64,000 bases of DNA from BOG-908 sp964242595 (lineage in GTDB: Bacteria > Pseudomonadota > Alphaproteobacteria > Acetobacterales > Acetobacteraceae), in contig CAXTBC010000004.1 of assembly GCA_964242595.1 (NCBI GenBank), forward strand, positions 41,669 to 105,668, in the 5' to 3' direction. The notes under the pieces were generated by a model, which saw only the letters and a list, made by a program, of their open reading frames with translations, searched no databases and was not told where the DNA came from. This document shows, in pieces, positions 52,733 to 63,182 of the stretch (within the stretch, counting starts at the first letter, position 1; each line of letters begins with the position of its first letter). The translations under genes and the position numbers were made by a program.

Positions 52733-53344
52733 CTATGCGCCCGGAGCCGCCGGCGCGCCGGCCTTTTGGACGGCAGCAAGGAAGTCCGGATCGTTCACTG
52801 CACTGGCCACCGCGGCGGTAAACGCCTTGACCAGAGCCGCGCGGGCGTTGTCGGCTCCCATGATCTGCACGTTCGGCTGGGTGCCTGTCCCCTCATAGTA
52901 TTTGCTGAATGCCACGGCGCCACCCGGCCCGGTGACCTTGATGTTGTAGGCGACCGTCGCCAGCGCATCGCCGGAGAAGAAACCCGTCTTGAAGTCGCTG
53001 TAGAAGCGGACGAGCTGAATATCCGCCGCGCCACCGCCGCTGCCGACGTGGAAGCCCCGTGCCGCGAGTTCCTGCTTGAACGCATCGCTCAGCGTGGCAG
53101 CCAAATCGTTGGTCGGCACGATCGCGGCCATCTCCATGCCGTAGCCGTTCTTCTTCGTGCTCACCCGGTCACGGTACGTGGTGCGCGCGTCGGTGGTTGC
53201 TACCGAAACGGTCGCGGCGGCCGCCCCTGGCAGCACAGGGCCGGGTGCCACGGCAGGCTGGTAGGGAACGTCGATCTTTGCCGTGGTCAGCGCACAACCG
53301 CTGCACAGCAGCCCGGCGAAAACGACGACGGCAATGGGCTTCAT
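52733..53344 (-). CDS. Putative lipoprotein, YajG-like
   Basis: 203 residues from ATG 53344. The lipobox is LLCSGC (Cys 17). KIDVPYQPAV, ATVSVATTDARTTYRDRVST, KKNGYGMEMAAIVPTNDLAA, TLSDAFKQELAARGFHVGSG, DALATVAYNIKV and ARAALVKAFTAAVASAVNDP resemble the YajG family, which is an uncharacterised envelope lipoprotein. It is first in a two-gene lipoprotein operon. An upstream extension of the frame has no support. The 53345-53632 interval shows no gene. Confidence 0.75.
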   Translation of the reverse strand: MKPIAVVVFAGLLCSGCALTTAKIDVPYQPAVAPGPVLPGAAAATVSVATTDARTTYRDRVSTKKNGYGMEMAAIVPTNDLAATLSDAFKQELAARGFHVGSGGGAADIQLVRFYSDFKTGFFSGDALATVAYNIKVTGPGGAVAFSKYYEGTGTQPNVQIMGADNARAALVKAFTAAVASAVNDPDFLAAVQKAGAPAAPGA

Positions 53345-53632
53345 GGGCGGGTCCTGACTCGATGCCATAACGATGTAACATCGGAATCGTCTTTGCGGAA
53401 CTACGTTCACGATCTTTGTTACGACAACAGACGTGCGTGGCAAAACCGCCACTCCATGCACGAGGCTTGATCTCTCCTCCGAACACGGCATCGGTCCGGT
53501 CATTCGGAACGCCTTCCAATTACCGGAGCGAAGTTGCCGCTTGCAGTAAAGGCTGAAACGCGGAAGAGGTCGTGCCAAAGCGCGCTCCTCGATGGGCCAG
53601 TCGGTTGCCCTCGGCTTCGGATTAGGCAGAGA

Positions 53633-54049
53633 TCAAGTTGTTCCGACTGTCATCACTGCCCCCTCCACCACGTCCACGGGCCAGCCGAGTAACCCGGCCC
53701 CTGCGCACGGGCCGCCCAGGCAGCGTCCGTTTTCGATGGCGAAGAGTGCACCGTGCCAGGAGCACGCGATGGCGCCCCCGCTCGGTGCAAGGTAGTCGTC
53801 CAGCACCTGCGCCAGGGGCAGGCCCATATGCGGGCAGCGGTCCACGTAGCCGAACACCCCGTTGCCGCGCCGCACCACGAAGCCGTGGAAGCGGCCGGCA
53901 CGCAGGGCGATGACGAAGTTGCGAGCCCGGCCGTCCGGTATGTCGTCCAGCCTGCATAATCTGATGTTTGGTGGTGTGGCCGATAGGCGCAGTGTTTCGG
54001 AATGCGGCAAGGAGGGAAAGCCTTCTTTTCTTGAAAAGAAGCAACTCAT
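53633..54049 (-). CDS. Rieske [2Fe-2S] domain protein
   Basis: About 138 residues. The Rieske ligands are complete: CPHMGLPL and CSWHGALF, so the cluster should form. IRLCRLDDIPDGRARNFVIA and VVRRGNGVFGYVDR fit ferredoxin-like subunits of oxygenases. The only ATG available (54049) lies inside a family A repeat and gives the odd start MSCFFSRKEGFPSLPHSETL, so the native start was probably lost or is non-ATG. It lies downstream of hmgA, with a repeat between. A link to tyrosine breakdown is unproven. Confidence 0.78.
   Translation of the reverse strand: MSCFFSRKEGFPSLPHSETLRLSATPPNIRLCRLDDIPDGRARNFVIALRAGRFHGFVVRRGNGVFGYVDRCPHMGLPLAQVLDDYLAPSGGAIACSWHGALFAIENGRCLGGPCAGAGLLGWPVDVVEGAVMTVGTT
54006..54048. 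repeat. Family A single arm (copy 16)
   Basis: gccttcttttcttgaaaagaag covers the start region of the Rieske gene. Confidence 0.7.
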
Positions 54050-54079
54050 ACCAGCGGTCGGTAGTCTCTTAATTATAAG

Positions 54080-54183
54080 CAAGAATGGGGCTCTGCCCCA
54101 AACCCCGCTGGGGCCTCGAGGCCCCAGACCCCCATCTGTTTAGGAGGCTGACAAACAGGTTGTGCAGAGCCCCATGCTTACCC
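54080..54183. repeat. Family B left arm and inverted fragment
   Basis: Plus-strand left arm at 54080-54145 followed by a short inverted piece (gcagagccccatgctt, 54164-54181). Confidence 0.7.
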
Positions 54184-54296
54184 ATAGTTCAAATCACATA
54201 GCTTACGAAAGTTCTGCCAAGCTGCCGGCGCACCGTTCCGCGCAGGCCGACAAGGCGCAAAATTTGTTGGCTCATTTTCCAAAAAGGATTGCTCAA

Positions 54297-55574
54297 CTAT
54301 CCAACGTCTGCCTTGGCAAACCCGGTCCAGCAGTCGTCGTAATCCAACTGCATCAGCGGCGTCTCCACCGCGAACCGCGTCGGCCGCACTACGGCACTCG
54401 TCTCCAGCATGAAGGCCATCGTGTTGCTGATCCGGTGCGGTTTCAGCTCGGCCGCTACGGCTCCCGCGTAGCTCGCCTGGTCCGGACCATGCCCGCTCAT
54501 CTGGTTGTGCAGCGAGGCGCCGCCGGGCGCGAACCCGCCGGCCTTCGCGTCGTAGGCGCCGTGGATCAGGCCCATGAACTCGCTCATCACGTTGCGGTGG
54601 AACCAGGGCGGCCGGAACGTGTCCTCCGCCACCATCCAGCGTGGCGGGAAGATGACGAAGTCGCAGTTGGCGCGCCCGGGCATCTCGCCCGGGCTGGTCA
54701 GGACGGTGAAGATCGACGGGTCAGGGTGGTCGAAGCTCACCGTGTTGATGGTGTTGAAGCGGCGCAGGTCGTAGCGGCAGGGAGCCAGGTTGCCGTGCCA
54801 GGCCGCGACGTCGAACGGGCTGTGGTCCAGCGTGGTGGTCCACAAGCCGCCCTGGAATTTCTGGATGATCTCGCACGGTGCGTCTACATCTTCGAACCAG
54901 GCCGGCGGCGTCTCGAAATCGCGCGGGTTGGCCAGCCCGTTGCTGCCGATCGGGCCAAGATCGGGCAGGCGGAACAGCGTGCCGTAGTTCTCGCACACGT
55001 AGCCGCGCACCGGGCCGTCCGGCAGCTCCACCCGGAAGCGCACGCCGCGCGGCACCAGGGCCACGTGCTGCGGCGCCACGTCGAAGCACCCGAACTCGGT
55101 CACCAGGCGCACAGTGCCGTGCTGGGGAATGATCAGCAGCTCGCCATCGGCGCTGCTGAACGCGCGCGCCTGCATCGACGTGTTGGCGGCGTACAGGTGT
55201 AGCCCGACGCCACGCCCATCCGCCACGTTACCGGTGCCGCCATAGGTGACCAGCCCGTCGACAAAATCCGTCTCGGCGTCCGGCAGCGTCAGCGGGTCCC
55301 ACCGCATGCGGTTGGGCGAGGGTGGCACTTCGTCGAACGGCGCAGACCGCAGCAGGGAAGGTTTCGCATACGCCGTGTAGGCCGGATGGTTCGCCGTCGG
55401 CCGCAGGCGGTACAGCCAGCTGCGGCGCGACTCGGCCCGGGGCACAGTGAACGCGGTGCCTGAGAGCTGTTCGGTGTAGAGGCCGAAGGCGTTCTTCTGC
55501 GGCGAGTTGCGGCCCACCGGCAGGGCGCCGGCTACGGCCTCGGTGGCGAAGTGGTTGCCGAAGCCGGGCATCAT
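54297..55574 (-). CDS. hmgA: Homogentisate 1,2-dioxygenase
   Basis: 425 residues, the usual length. It starts MMPGFGNHFATEAVAGALPV and keeps the family blocks: AFGLYTEQLSGTAFTVPRAE, SWLYRLRPTANHPAYTAYAK, PNRMRWDPL, DGLVTYGGTGNVADGRGVGL, YVCENYGTLFRLPDLGPIGS, FDVAAWHGNLAPCRYDLRRF. The Fe(II) ligands lie in PWFHRNVMSEFMGLIHGAYD and SLHNQMSGHGPDQ. It opens the ring of homogentisate in tyrosine catabolism. hpd lies upstream on the same strand; fahA and maiA are not in the window. Confidence 0.96.
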   Translation of the reverse strand: MMPGFGNHFATEAVAGALPVGRNSPQKNAFGLYTEQLSGTAFTVPRAESRRSWLYRLRPTANHPAYTAYAKPSLLRSAPFDEVPPSPNRMRWDPLTLPDAETDFVDGLVTYGGTGNVADGRGVGLHLYAANTSMQARAFSSADGELLIIPQHGTVRLVTEFGCFDVAPQHVALVPRGVRFRVELPDGPVRGYVCENYGTLFRLPDLGPIGSNGLANPRDFETPPAWFEDVDAPCEIIQKFQGGLWTTTLDHSPFDVAAWHGNLAPCRYDLRRFNTINTVSFDHPDPSIFTVLTSPGEMPGRANCDFVIFPPRWMVAEDTFRPPWFHRNVMSEFMGLIHGAYDAKAGGFAPGGASLHNQMSGHGPDQASYAGAVAAELKPHRISNTMAFMLETSAVVRPTRFAVETPLMQLDYDDCWTGFAKADVG

Positions 55575-55590
55575 GTGTTCTTACTCCTTG

Positions 55591-55722
55591 AGGAAGCAAA
55601 CGGTTCTTTTTTGAAAACGAACCAAAAAACTTTTATCCGTTTGGGCGCGACGTTTGAGGCAGTCGGGACAATTAGTAAAAGTTCTTTGGTTCTTTCTTTC
55701 AAGAAAGAATTGCCTGCTTCCT
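55591..55722. repeat. Family A paired palindromic repeat (copy 17)
   Basis: Facing arms between hpd and hmgA. Confidence 0.8.
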
Positions 55723-56806
55723 AAGCGTCAACCGTGATCACGCCGCGCCTGATCTGGTCCAGCTCTATGGACTCGTACAGCGCCTGGAAGTTACCGGCGC
55801 CGAACCCATCGTTGCCCTTGCGCTGGATGATCTCGAAGAAGATCGGACCGAACAGGTTCTCCGTGAATATCTGCAGCAGGATGCCGTCACGCGCCACGTC
55901 GCCGTCGATCAGGATGCGGTTGCGCTTCAGCCGCTCCAGATCTTCGCCGTGTCCCGGAACGCGCTTGTCCACCAGCTCGTAATACGTCTCGATCGTGTCC
56001 TGCAGCCGCACGCCGCGGGCGCGCAATTTCTCCACGGTCTCGAAGATGTCGTGCGTTGACAAGGCCAAGTGCTGGATGCCCTCGCCCTTGTACTCGCGGA
56101 TGAACTCCTCGATCTGGCTTTTGTCGTCCTGGCTCTCGTTGAGCGGGATGCGGATGGCACCGTCCGGGGCGATCATCGCTTGGCTGAACAAGCCGGTCGC
56201 CTTGCCCTTAATGTCGAAATATTTCTGCTCCTCGAACCCGAAGATCCTGGAATAGAAGCCGGACCAGGTGCGCATCTCGCCGCGCCGCACGTTGTGCGTC
56301 AGGTGGTCCAGCAGGTCGAACCCGACCGCGTTGGCGGCTTCGGCCTCGGCCGCGCCCGGCACCTGGTTCCAATCGTCATACAGGCTGCCCTTGGCGCCGA
56401 AACGGTCGACCAGATAGAGGTAGGAGCCTCCGATGCCCTCCAGCGCGTAGCTGCCTTCGCCCAGCGTGCCGGAAGCCGCCTCGGCCGGCTTGCCGCCGCA
56501 GGCCAGCGCCGTCTCGAACGCGCTTCTCGCGTCCGTCACACGGAACGCCATGCCGCTGGCCGATGCGCCGTGCGCCGCACGGAATGCCGCCGCCTGTCCA
56601 GCCGGCTCCCGGTTCAGCAGCAGGTTGATCCGCCCCTGCTTGTAGCGCGTCACCGAGCGGCTGGGATGGTGGGACGCAGCCACGAAACCCAGTTGCTCGA
56701 ACTGAGCGGCCATCGCGTCCGGATCGGGCGAGGTGAACTCGCAGAACTCGAAGCCGTCCAGGCCGAGCGGGTTGCCTCCTGGCGGGTTGGTCGTGCCGTC
56801 AGCCAT
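55721..56806 (-). CDS. hpd: 4-hydroxyphenylpyruvate dioxygenase
   Basis: 361 residues, RBS aggagg. Two VOC-type halves: the first opens GFEFCEFTSPDPDAMAAQFE, and the second carries the iron ligands His in FDLLDHLTHNVRRGEM, His in IQHLALSTHDIFE and Glu in FFEIIQRKGNDGFGAGNF. RILIDGDVARDGILLQIFTE is also diagnostic. It converts 4-hydroxyphenylpyruvate to homogentisate. hmgA is next on the same strand, with a family A repeat in between. A MarR gene is divergent. Confidence 0.96.
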   Translation of the reverse strand: MADGTTNPPGGNPLGLDGFEFCEFTSPDPDAMAAQFEQLGFVAASHHPSRSVTRYKQGRINLLLNREPAGQAAAFRAAHGASASGMAFRVTDARSAFETALACGGKPAEAASGTLGEGSYALEGIGGSYLYLVDRFGAKGSLYDDWNQVPGAAEAEAANAVGFDLLDHLTHNVRRGEMRTWSGFYSRIFGFEEQKYFDIKGKATGLFSQAMIAPDGAIRIPLNESQDDKSQIEEFIREYKGEGIQHLALSTHDIFETVEKLRARGVRLQDTIETYYELVDKRVPGHGEDLERLKRNRILIDGDVARDGILLQIFTENLFGPIFFEIIQRKGNDGFGAGNFQALYESIELDQIRRGVITVDA

Positions 56807-56834
56807 GGCGGGGTCGCCTCCTGCGAATTGGTGT

Positions 56835-56852
56835 CATATGATACTAGATATG
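56835..56852. promoter_or_regulatory. Candidate MarR operator between hpd and its divergent regulator
   Basis: CATATGATACTAGATATG has inverted ends CATAT/ATATG and lies in the 79-bp space between hpd and the regulator gene, about 30 bp upstream of the hpd ATG. AT-rich palindromes of this size are typical for MarR proteins. Confidence 0.4.
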
Positions 56853-56885
56853 GGCACCCTGCCCAGGAGTGTCAACGGTAACGTC

Positions 56886-57338
56886 ATGGTCCAGCTCAGG
56901 CTCGATGCCTTCCTCCCGTACCGCCTCTCCTACACCTCCAATGCCGTCAGCGAGGCCATCGCGCACACCTACGAGGCGCTGTTCGGCCTGAAAATCCCTG
57001 AATGGCGCCTGGTGGCCGTCATCGCCGAGCACGACGGCATCTCCCAACAGGCGATCGGCCAACGCACCCGCATGGACAAGGTGACAGTGAGTCGCGCCGC
57101 CATCGCCCTCTCCGCCCGCGGCCTGGTCTCCCGGCTGCCGAACGTGGACGACCGGCGCTCCCACCTGCTGATCCTCACCCCGGCCGGCCGCACGTTGTAT
57201 GGCGAGGTGGTGCCAAAGGCGCTGGAACTCGAGGCGCGCATCTTCGGCCAGTTCACTGCCGCCGAGCGCGAAACCTTTGTCGCCATGCTGCGCAGGGTCG
57301 ACGCCATCACGCTGCAAGCCATCATACCGGAAGAATAA
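56886..57338 (+). CDS. MarR-family transcriptional regulator
   Basis: 150 residues from ATG 56886; an ATG at 56850 would add 12. Winged-helix features: FGLKIPEWRLVAVIAEHDGI, SQQAIGQRTRMDKVTVSRAA, ALSARGLVSRLPNVDDRRSH, LLILTPAGRTLYGEV. The DxRS wing (VDDRRSH) is intact. It is divergent from hpd, so it probably represses the tyrosine/homogentisate genes until a pathway intermediate binds. That target is inferred from position. Confidence 0.9.
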   Translation: MVQLRLDAFLPYRLSYTSNAVSEAIAHTYEALFGLKIPEWRLVAVIAEHDGISQQAIGQRTRMDKVTVSRAAIALSARGLVSRLPNVDDRRSHLLILTPAGRTLYGEVVPKALELEARIFGQFTAAERETFVAMLRRVDAITLQAIIPEE

Positions 57339-57446
57339 CACCCGGAGCTGTGGCCGCGTGCCGGGTTGGCAAGTGCAATCTATCCTGATGCAGGCCGCAG
57401 CATCCGCACAGCTTGGCTGGCGTTCTTCGAGCCACACGCAAGGAAC

Positions 57447-57950
57447 ATGATGATGAGCGGATCAAACAATGCCAAGGACGTCTACCTAAGCGGGTTGCGC
57501 AACCAGCACGCGGTGGAGACGCAGGCAATCGGCACCATACAAAACGAACTTCCCCGCATGCAGCGCTACCCCGAACTCCACGCCAAGATGCAGCAGGAAA
57601 AGCAGCGCTCCACGACGCAGGCTGCACGGCTGGACAGCCTGCTCTCCAGGCACGGCACCAGCGCATCGCTGGCCAAGGAAGCCGTTACCGGCGCGGTAGC
57701 CACCGTCGCCGGCTTCGCTCACATGGGCGCCGGTGACGAAGTGCTTAAGAACGTCCTCGCGGCCGTCGGCTACAAGGCTTACGAGATCGGGTCCTACAAG
57801 CTGCTCATCACCCTGGCCGAAGCGTCGGGTGCGGCGGACGACGTAAGCGTTTTGCAAACATCTTTGCAGGAAGAGCAGGAGATGGGCGACTGGCTGGGAA
57901 CAAATATTCCTAGCCTGGCGCACGCTTATCTGGCACAGACCAGCGTCTGA
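57447..57950 (+). CDS. Ferritin-like DUF892 (YciE/YciF) protein
   Basis: 167 residues starting at the first of three consecutive ATG codons (RBS aagga). DVYLSGLRNQHAVETQAIGT, IQNELPRMQRYPELHAKMQQ, EKQRSTTQAARLDSLLSRHG, and a late YKAYEIGSYKLLITLAEASG, then LQTSLQEEQEMGDWLGTNI match the four-helix DUF892 bundle, with Glu/His spaced as in di-iron ferritin-like proteins. The family is stress-induced and of unknown activity. It stands alone, bounded by a family B arm. Confidence 0.85.
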   Translation: MMMSGSNNAKDVYLSGLRNQHAVETQAIGTIQNELPRMQRYPELHAKMQQEKQRSTTQAARLDSLLSRHGTSASLAKEAVTGAVATVAGFAHMGAGDEVLKNVLAAVGYKAYEIGSYKLLITLAEASGAADDVSVLQTSLQEEQEMGDWLGTNIPSLAHAYLAQTSV

Positions 57951-57978
57951 GGTTGATGGTGTAATCCTGACTGCTGGG

Positions 57979-58043
57979 CAAGCTTGGGGCTCTGCCCCAA
58001 ATCCCGCTGGGGCCTTGAGGCCCCAGACCCCCATCTGTTTGGG
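57979..58043 (+). repeat. Family B left arm
   Basis: gggctctgccccaaatccc ... ctggggccttgaggccccag ... atctgtttggg. A degenerate inverted arm lies at 58119-58167. Confidence 0.75.
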
Positions 58044-58172
58044 AGGGACAAATCGGTTCGAAACCTGCAGTAAAATGCTGTCGGCAACTACCAGTCTGGC
58101 ATGAACATCAACGAGTGAAATTTGCGGCCTCTAGGCCCAGCTAGGTTTGGGGCAAAGTTCCACGCATAGCCG

Positions 58173-58907
58173 TCACTTCCCTTTCAGCAATTCCCGCATT
58201 CCGTTCACCCACTGCGCCGCCTCCGTCGCGGCCGCACTGCTGGCATGCTTGTCCGGATGCAACAGCACCAGCATGCGTTTCAGGCGTGCATCGTCCAGGC
58301 CGAGTTGCTCCATGGCGCCGACTGCCGACTGCGCCCGCGTCAGCGTCGCCACTTGACCCTGAAGCACGGCAATCTCTTGCAGCAGCCTGGCCTCGCGATC
58401 GCCCACGGGCTTGGCAGCCCGCGCACTGGCGCCGCGCGGTTTAGCCGCCAGGGCAGGGCTGCCGAAAAAATCCGCATGCAGCCTGTGGTCGGGCACGGCG
58501 CCGACCACAAACGCGGTGATCTCGTCCTCCCCGGCCGGCCATGCCATTAGCGTGGTCACGTCGTCCGCGGCCCGCAGCACGCACGCCTTGGCGCCGATCC
58601 CCACCAAGTCGCGCCGCAGCTTGTTGGCCGGCCGGGCCTTTAGACGCGCGGAAGGTACGTCGGCGAAGAACAGCACCGGGCCGCCCTCGAATAGCAGCCG
58701 GCTTCTGCAGCTCGCCACCGCGCGTAGGGCACCCACGCCGTCCAGCAGCAAGGCCAGTTTGCCGGCCAGGCGCTTGGGCACGCGTTCCGTTTCCTGCCGG
58801 GCAACGCGCGGCGCCTTGGTCAGCGTGCGGTCGATCACGTGGAAGCTCTGCTTGCGCACGCCAGGCAGCTTCGGCAATTCGAACGCCACCACCTCGGCGT
58901 CCGACAT
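58173..58907 (-). CDS. Uncharacterised protein with C-terminal J-domain-like segment
   Basis: 244 residues. The N-terminal 150 residues are alpha/beta-like with no family match (MSDAEVVAFELPKLPGVRKQ, LFEGGPVLFFADVPSARLKA, LVGIGAKACVLRAADDVTTL, DEITAFVVGAVPDHRLHADF). After an Ala/Lys-rich linker, a coiled coil (LLQEIAVLQGQVATLTRAQS) leads to LGLDDARLKRMLVLLHPDKH, where HPD is at 217-219, and AATEAAQWVNGMRELLKGK. This resembles helices II and III of a J-domain. It could call DnaK to a client, but the first J-domain helix is not evident. Isolated gene. Confidence 0.65.
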   Translation of the reverse strand: MSDAEVVAFELPKLPGVRKQSFHVIDRTLTKAPRVARQETERVPKRLAGKLALLLDGVGALRAVASCRSRLLFEGGPVLFFADVPSARLKARPANKLRRDLVGIGAKACVLRAADDVTTLMAWPAGEDEITAFVVGAVPDHRLHADFFGSPALAAKPRGASARAAKPVGDREARLLQEIAVLQGQVATLTRAQSAVGAMEQLGLDDARLKRMLVLLHPDKHASSAAATEAAQWVNGMRELLKGK

Positions 58908-59096
58908 GATGGACGCGCTGAACCATGCCGCCTCAAACCACCCACCCAGGGCCAGGAGAGACGGCGCCAGTTCAGGGTCGGAGCTGCTTTTCGCCAGTCG
59001 GCTACGTCCAACAGAGAAGGTTTGGAGCCGCTATGCCCCGGCAATACTCGGCGCCTAGCCCAGTTCTTTAAATCAAGTAACGACTCAGGAACCGTC

Positions 59097-59189
59097 TGGC
59101 GGAGGGGATGAGATTCGAACTCACGGTACACCTTTACAGTGTACAACGGTTTAGCAAACCGCCGCCTTCAGCCACTCGGCCACCCCTCC
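59097..59189 (-). tRNA. tRNA-Ser (GCT)
   Basis: The minus strand folds as a 90-nt class II tRNA plus an encoded CCA. Acceptor stem GGAGGGG/CCCCTCC, D-arm ggccgagtggctgaaggc, anticodon loop ggtttGCTaaacc (GCT, serine AGC/AGU codons), a long variable arm, and T-arm gttcgaatc. It lies between the J-domain-like gene and gatB. Confidence 0.97.
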
Positions 59190-59257
59190 GCCGGGATGCA
59201 ACACGACGTTTGCATGCGTGTCTTACGGGGTCGCTGTGGCGGGGTCAATCGAGCGGA

Positions 59258-59398
59258 AGCAGGAAGGAAGGCCTTCTTTTCGAGAAGACGAAGCGAAAAG
59301 CTTTTACTACCTGGCGCGTCTCTCTCCGGGCACACCCGACAGGGAGCAAAAGCTTTTTGGTTCTTTTTCTCGAAAAAGAACTGCTTGCCTTCTAACTT
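59258..59398. repeat. Family A paired palindromic repeat (copy 18)
   Basis: Facing arms (tcttttcgagaagacgaag; tctttttctcgaaaaagaac) around the conserved loop (tggcgcgtctctctccgggc ... ccgacagggagc), downstream of gatB. Confidence 0.85.
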
Positions 59399-59402
59399 TC
59401 AA

Positions 59403-60859
59403 CTACTGTCCACCGCCCAGCCTGGCACGCAAGGCCTCGTTCACCAACGCGGGGTTACCCTTGCCCGCCATCTTCTTCATCACCTGGCCCACGAAGAAGC
59501 CGAACAGCTTGTCCTTGCCTGCCTGGTACTCGGCCAGCTTGTCCGGGTTGGCCGCCAGCACGCCGTCCACCGCGGCGTCGATGGCGCCGGTGTCGGTCAC
59601 CTGCCGCAGGCCGCGCGCCTCCACGATCTCCCCAGGGGCGGCGCCGGTCTCCACCATCGCCTCGAACACCTCTTTGGCGATGCGGCCGTTGATGGTGGCG
59701 TCGGCCAGCAGGTCCAGCAGGCCGCCCAGGTTCTCGGCGCTCACCGGGCTGGTCTCGATGCTGCGGCTGGTGCGGTTCAGGGCGGCGAAGAAGTCGCCGG
59801 TGATCCAGTTGGCGGCGAGCCGCCCGTCACGCCCGCGCGCCACCGTCTCGAAGAAGGCGGCCGTGGTCTGCTCGGCCACCAGAACGCCGGCGTCGTAGGC
59901 CGGCAGGCCGTACTCGCGCACGAAGCGCGCGCGCTTGGCGTCCGGCAGTTCCGGCAGCTTGGACCGCAAATCCTCCACCCACGCCTGGTCGAGCACCAGC
60001 GGCAGCAAGTCGGGGTCCGGAAAGTAGCGGTAGTCGTGCGCGTCTTCCTTGCTGCGCAGGCTGCGGGTCTCGTTGCGCGCCGGGTCGAACAGGCGAGTTT
60101 CCTGGTGCACTTCGCCGCCGCTCTCCCACACCTCAACCTGCCGCTTGGCTTCGGCTTCGATCGCCAGCATCACGAAGCGGATGGAGTTGACGTTCTTCAC
60201 CTCGCAGCGCGTGCGGAACGCTTCGCCCCTGTGGCGGACGGAGACGTTGACGTCCGCCCGCATGCTGCCTTCGTCCATGTTGCCGTCGCAGGTGCCCAAA
60301 TAGCGCAGCACGGTGCGCAGCTTGCGCAAATAGGCTCCGGCCTCCTCGGGCGTGCGGATGTCCGGCTCGCTGACGATTTCCATCAGCGCCACGCCGCAGC
60401 GGTTGAGGTCGATGAAGGAGCGTGCCGGGTCCTGGTCGTGCAGGGACTTGCCGGCGTCCTGCTCCAGATGCAGCCGCGTCACCCCGATCCGCTGCGTCGA
60501 GCCGTCCGCCAGCTCGATCTCGACCTCGCCGCGGCCCACGATAGGGTGCTCGAATTGGCTGATCTGGTAGCCGCTCGGCAGGTCCGCGTAAAAGTAGTTC
60601 TTGCGGTCGAACCGGCTCACCAGGTTCACCTGCGCGGCCAGCCCCAGCCCGGTGCGCACCGCCTGCGCCACGCACTCCTCGTTGAGCACCGGCAGCATGC
60701 CCGGAAACGCCGCGTCCACGAAGCTCACCTGCGTGTTGGGATCGCCGCCGAAATCGGTGGCGGCACCGGAGAACAGCTTGGACTTGCTGATCACCTGCGC
60801 GTGGACCTCCAGGCCGCAAACGATCTCCCAGGTGCCCGTCGAACCTTCGATCGTGTAGC

Positions 60860-60863
<4 letters not shown>
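59403..60863 (-). CDS. gatB: Asp-tRNA(Asn)/Glu-tRNA(Gln) amidotransferase subunit B
   Basis: 486 residues. WEIVCGLEVHAQVISKSKLF, SFVDAAFPGMLPVLNEECVA, RFDRKNYFYADLPSGYQISQ, FIDLNRCGVALMEIVSEPDI, EGSMRADVNVSVRHRGEAFR and RYFPDPDLLPLVLDQAWVED are GatB signatures; the C-terminal GatB/YqeY domain ends in IDAAVDGVLAANPDKLAEYQ, AGKDKLFGFFVGQVMKKMAG. It activates the mischarged tRNA and transfers ammonia from GatA. The ATG overlaps the gatA stop by 4 nt. Confidence 0.97.
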
Positions 60864-62344
<1,481 letters not shown>

Positions 62345-62345
62345 G

Positions 62346-62633
62346 TCATTCGACCACTTTCGGCACGGTGAAAAACGCGCCCACCCGGTCCGGCGCGTTG
62401 GCCAGCACCGCCTCGGCCAGGCGGCCGTCGGTTACCGCGTCGGCGCGCAACCGCAGGGCGATCTGCGCGCCGCCGGTCAGCGGTGCCACGCCCTCCACGT
62501 CGACCTCGGACAGCGTCTCGATCCAGCCCAGTATGTTGTTGAGCTCGCCTTGCAGACGGGCGACGTCGCCGTCCTCCACCCTGATGCGGGCCAACTTGGC
62601 GATACGGCGTACGGTCGCGGGATCGAGCGACAT
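62346..62633 (-). CDS. gatC: Asp-tRNA(Asn)/Glu-tRNA(Gln) amidotransferase subunit C
   Basis: 95 residues, normal length. DPATVRRIAKLARIRVEDGD, LQGELNNILGWIETLSEVDV, EGVAPLT and LRADAVTDGRLAEAVLANAP match GatC. It holds GatA and GatB together. First gene of gatCAB; divergent from ruvX with 47 bp between starts. Confidence 0.95.
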   Translation of the reverse strand: MSLDPATVRRIAKLARIRVEDGDVARLQGELNNILGWIETLSEVDVEGVAPLTGGAQIALRLRADAVTDGRLAEAVLANAPDRVGAFFTVPKVVE

Positions 62634-62680
62634 GAGGCGGCCCCTGGTTGCGCGGCGAGCCGCGGACCATAAGCGCCCGC

Positions 62681-63157
62681 ATGGCCGTCATCAACATCGT
62701 TGCCCTGCGCGCTGGTCTGGCACCCGGCCAGCGGTTGATCGGGCTGGACCCGGGCGCGCGCAGCGTCGGCGTGGCGCTCTCGGACGTAGGGCTGATGCTG
62801 GCCAGCCCGCACGCTACGCTGCACCGCGGCAAGCTCGCCGCCAACGCTGCCGAGATCGCCGCCATCGCCCGGGCCCAGGATGCCGGCGGTTTGGTGGTGG
62901 GCCTGCCCTTGTCGATGGACGGCACGCTCGGCCCCGCCGCGCAGGCGGCGCGCGATTGGACGCGCGCGCTGTCGGACGCCACTGGTCTGCCAGCCGCGCT
63001 GTGGGACGAGCGGCTGTCCAGCGCCGCGGTGAACCGCTTCCTGATCGGCGAGGCCGACATGACGCGTAGCCGCCGTGCCGCCGTGGTTGACCAGATGGCG
63101 GCAGCCTACATGCTGCAGGCGGCGCTGGACGCTTCGGTGGGTCGCGAGGGGACGTAG
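62681..63157 (+). CDS. ruvX: Putative pre-16S rRNA nuclease / Holliday junction resolvase RuvX
   Basis: 158 residues from ATG 62681. RNase-H-like fold signatures: LIGLDPGARSVGVALSDVGL (Asp 23), GGLVVGLPLSMDGTLGPAAQ, LPAALWDERLSSAAVNRFLI and RRAAVVDQMAAAYMLQAAL with the late acidic residue in VDQMAA. All YqgF/RuvX acids appear present. It is an alphaproteobacterial neighbour of gatCAB. Confidence 0.94.
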   Translation: MAVINIVALRAGLAPGQRLIGLDPGARSVGVALSDVGLMLASPHATLHRGKLAANAAEIAAIARAQDAGGLVVGLPLSMDGTLGPAAQAARDWTRALSDATGLPAALWDERLSSAAVNRFLIGEADMTRSRRAAVVDQMAAAYMLQAALDASVGREGT

Positions 63158-63182
63158 CGGCGTGAAGTCTAGACCCGTAAGT

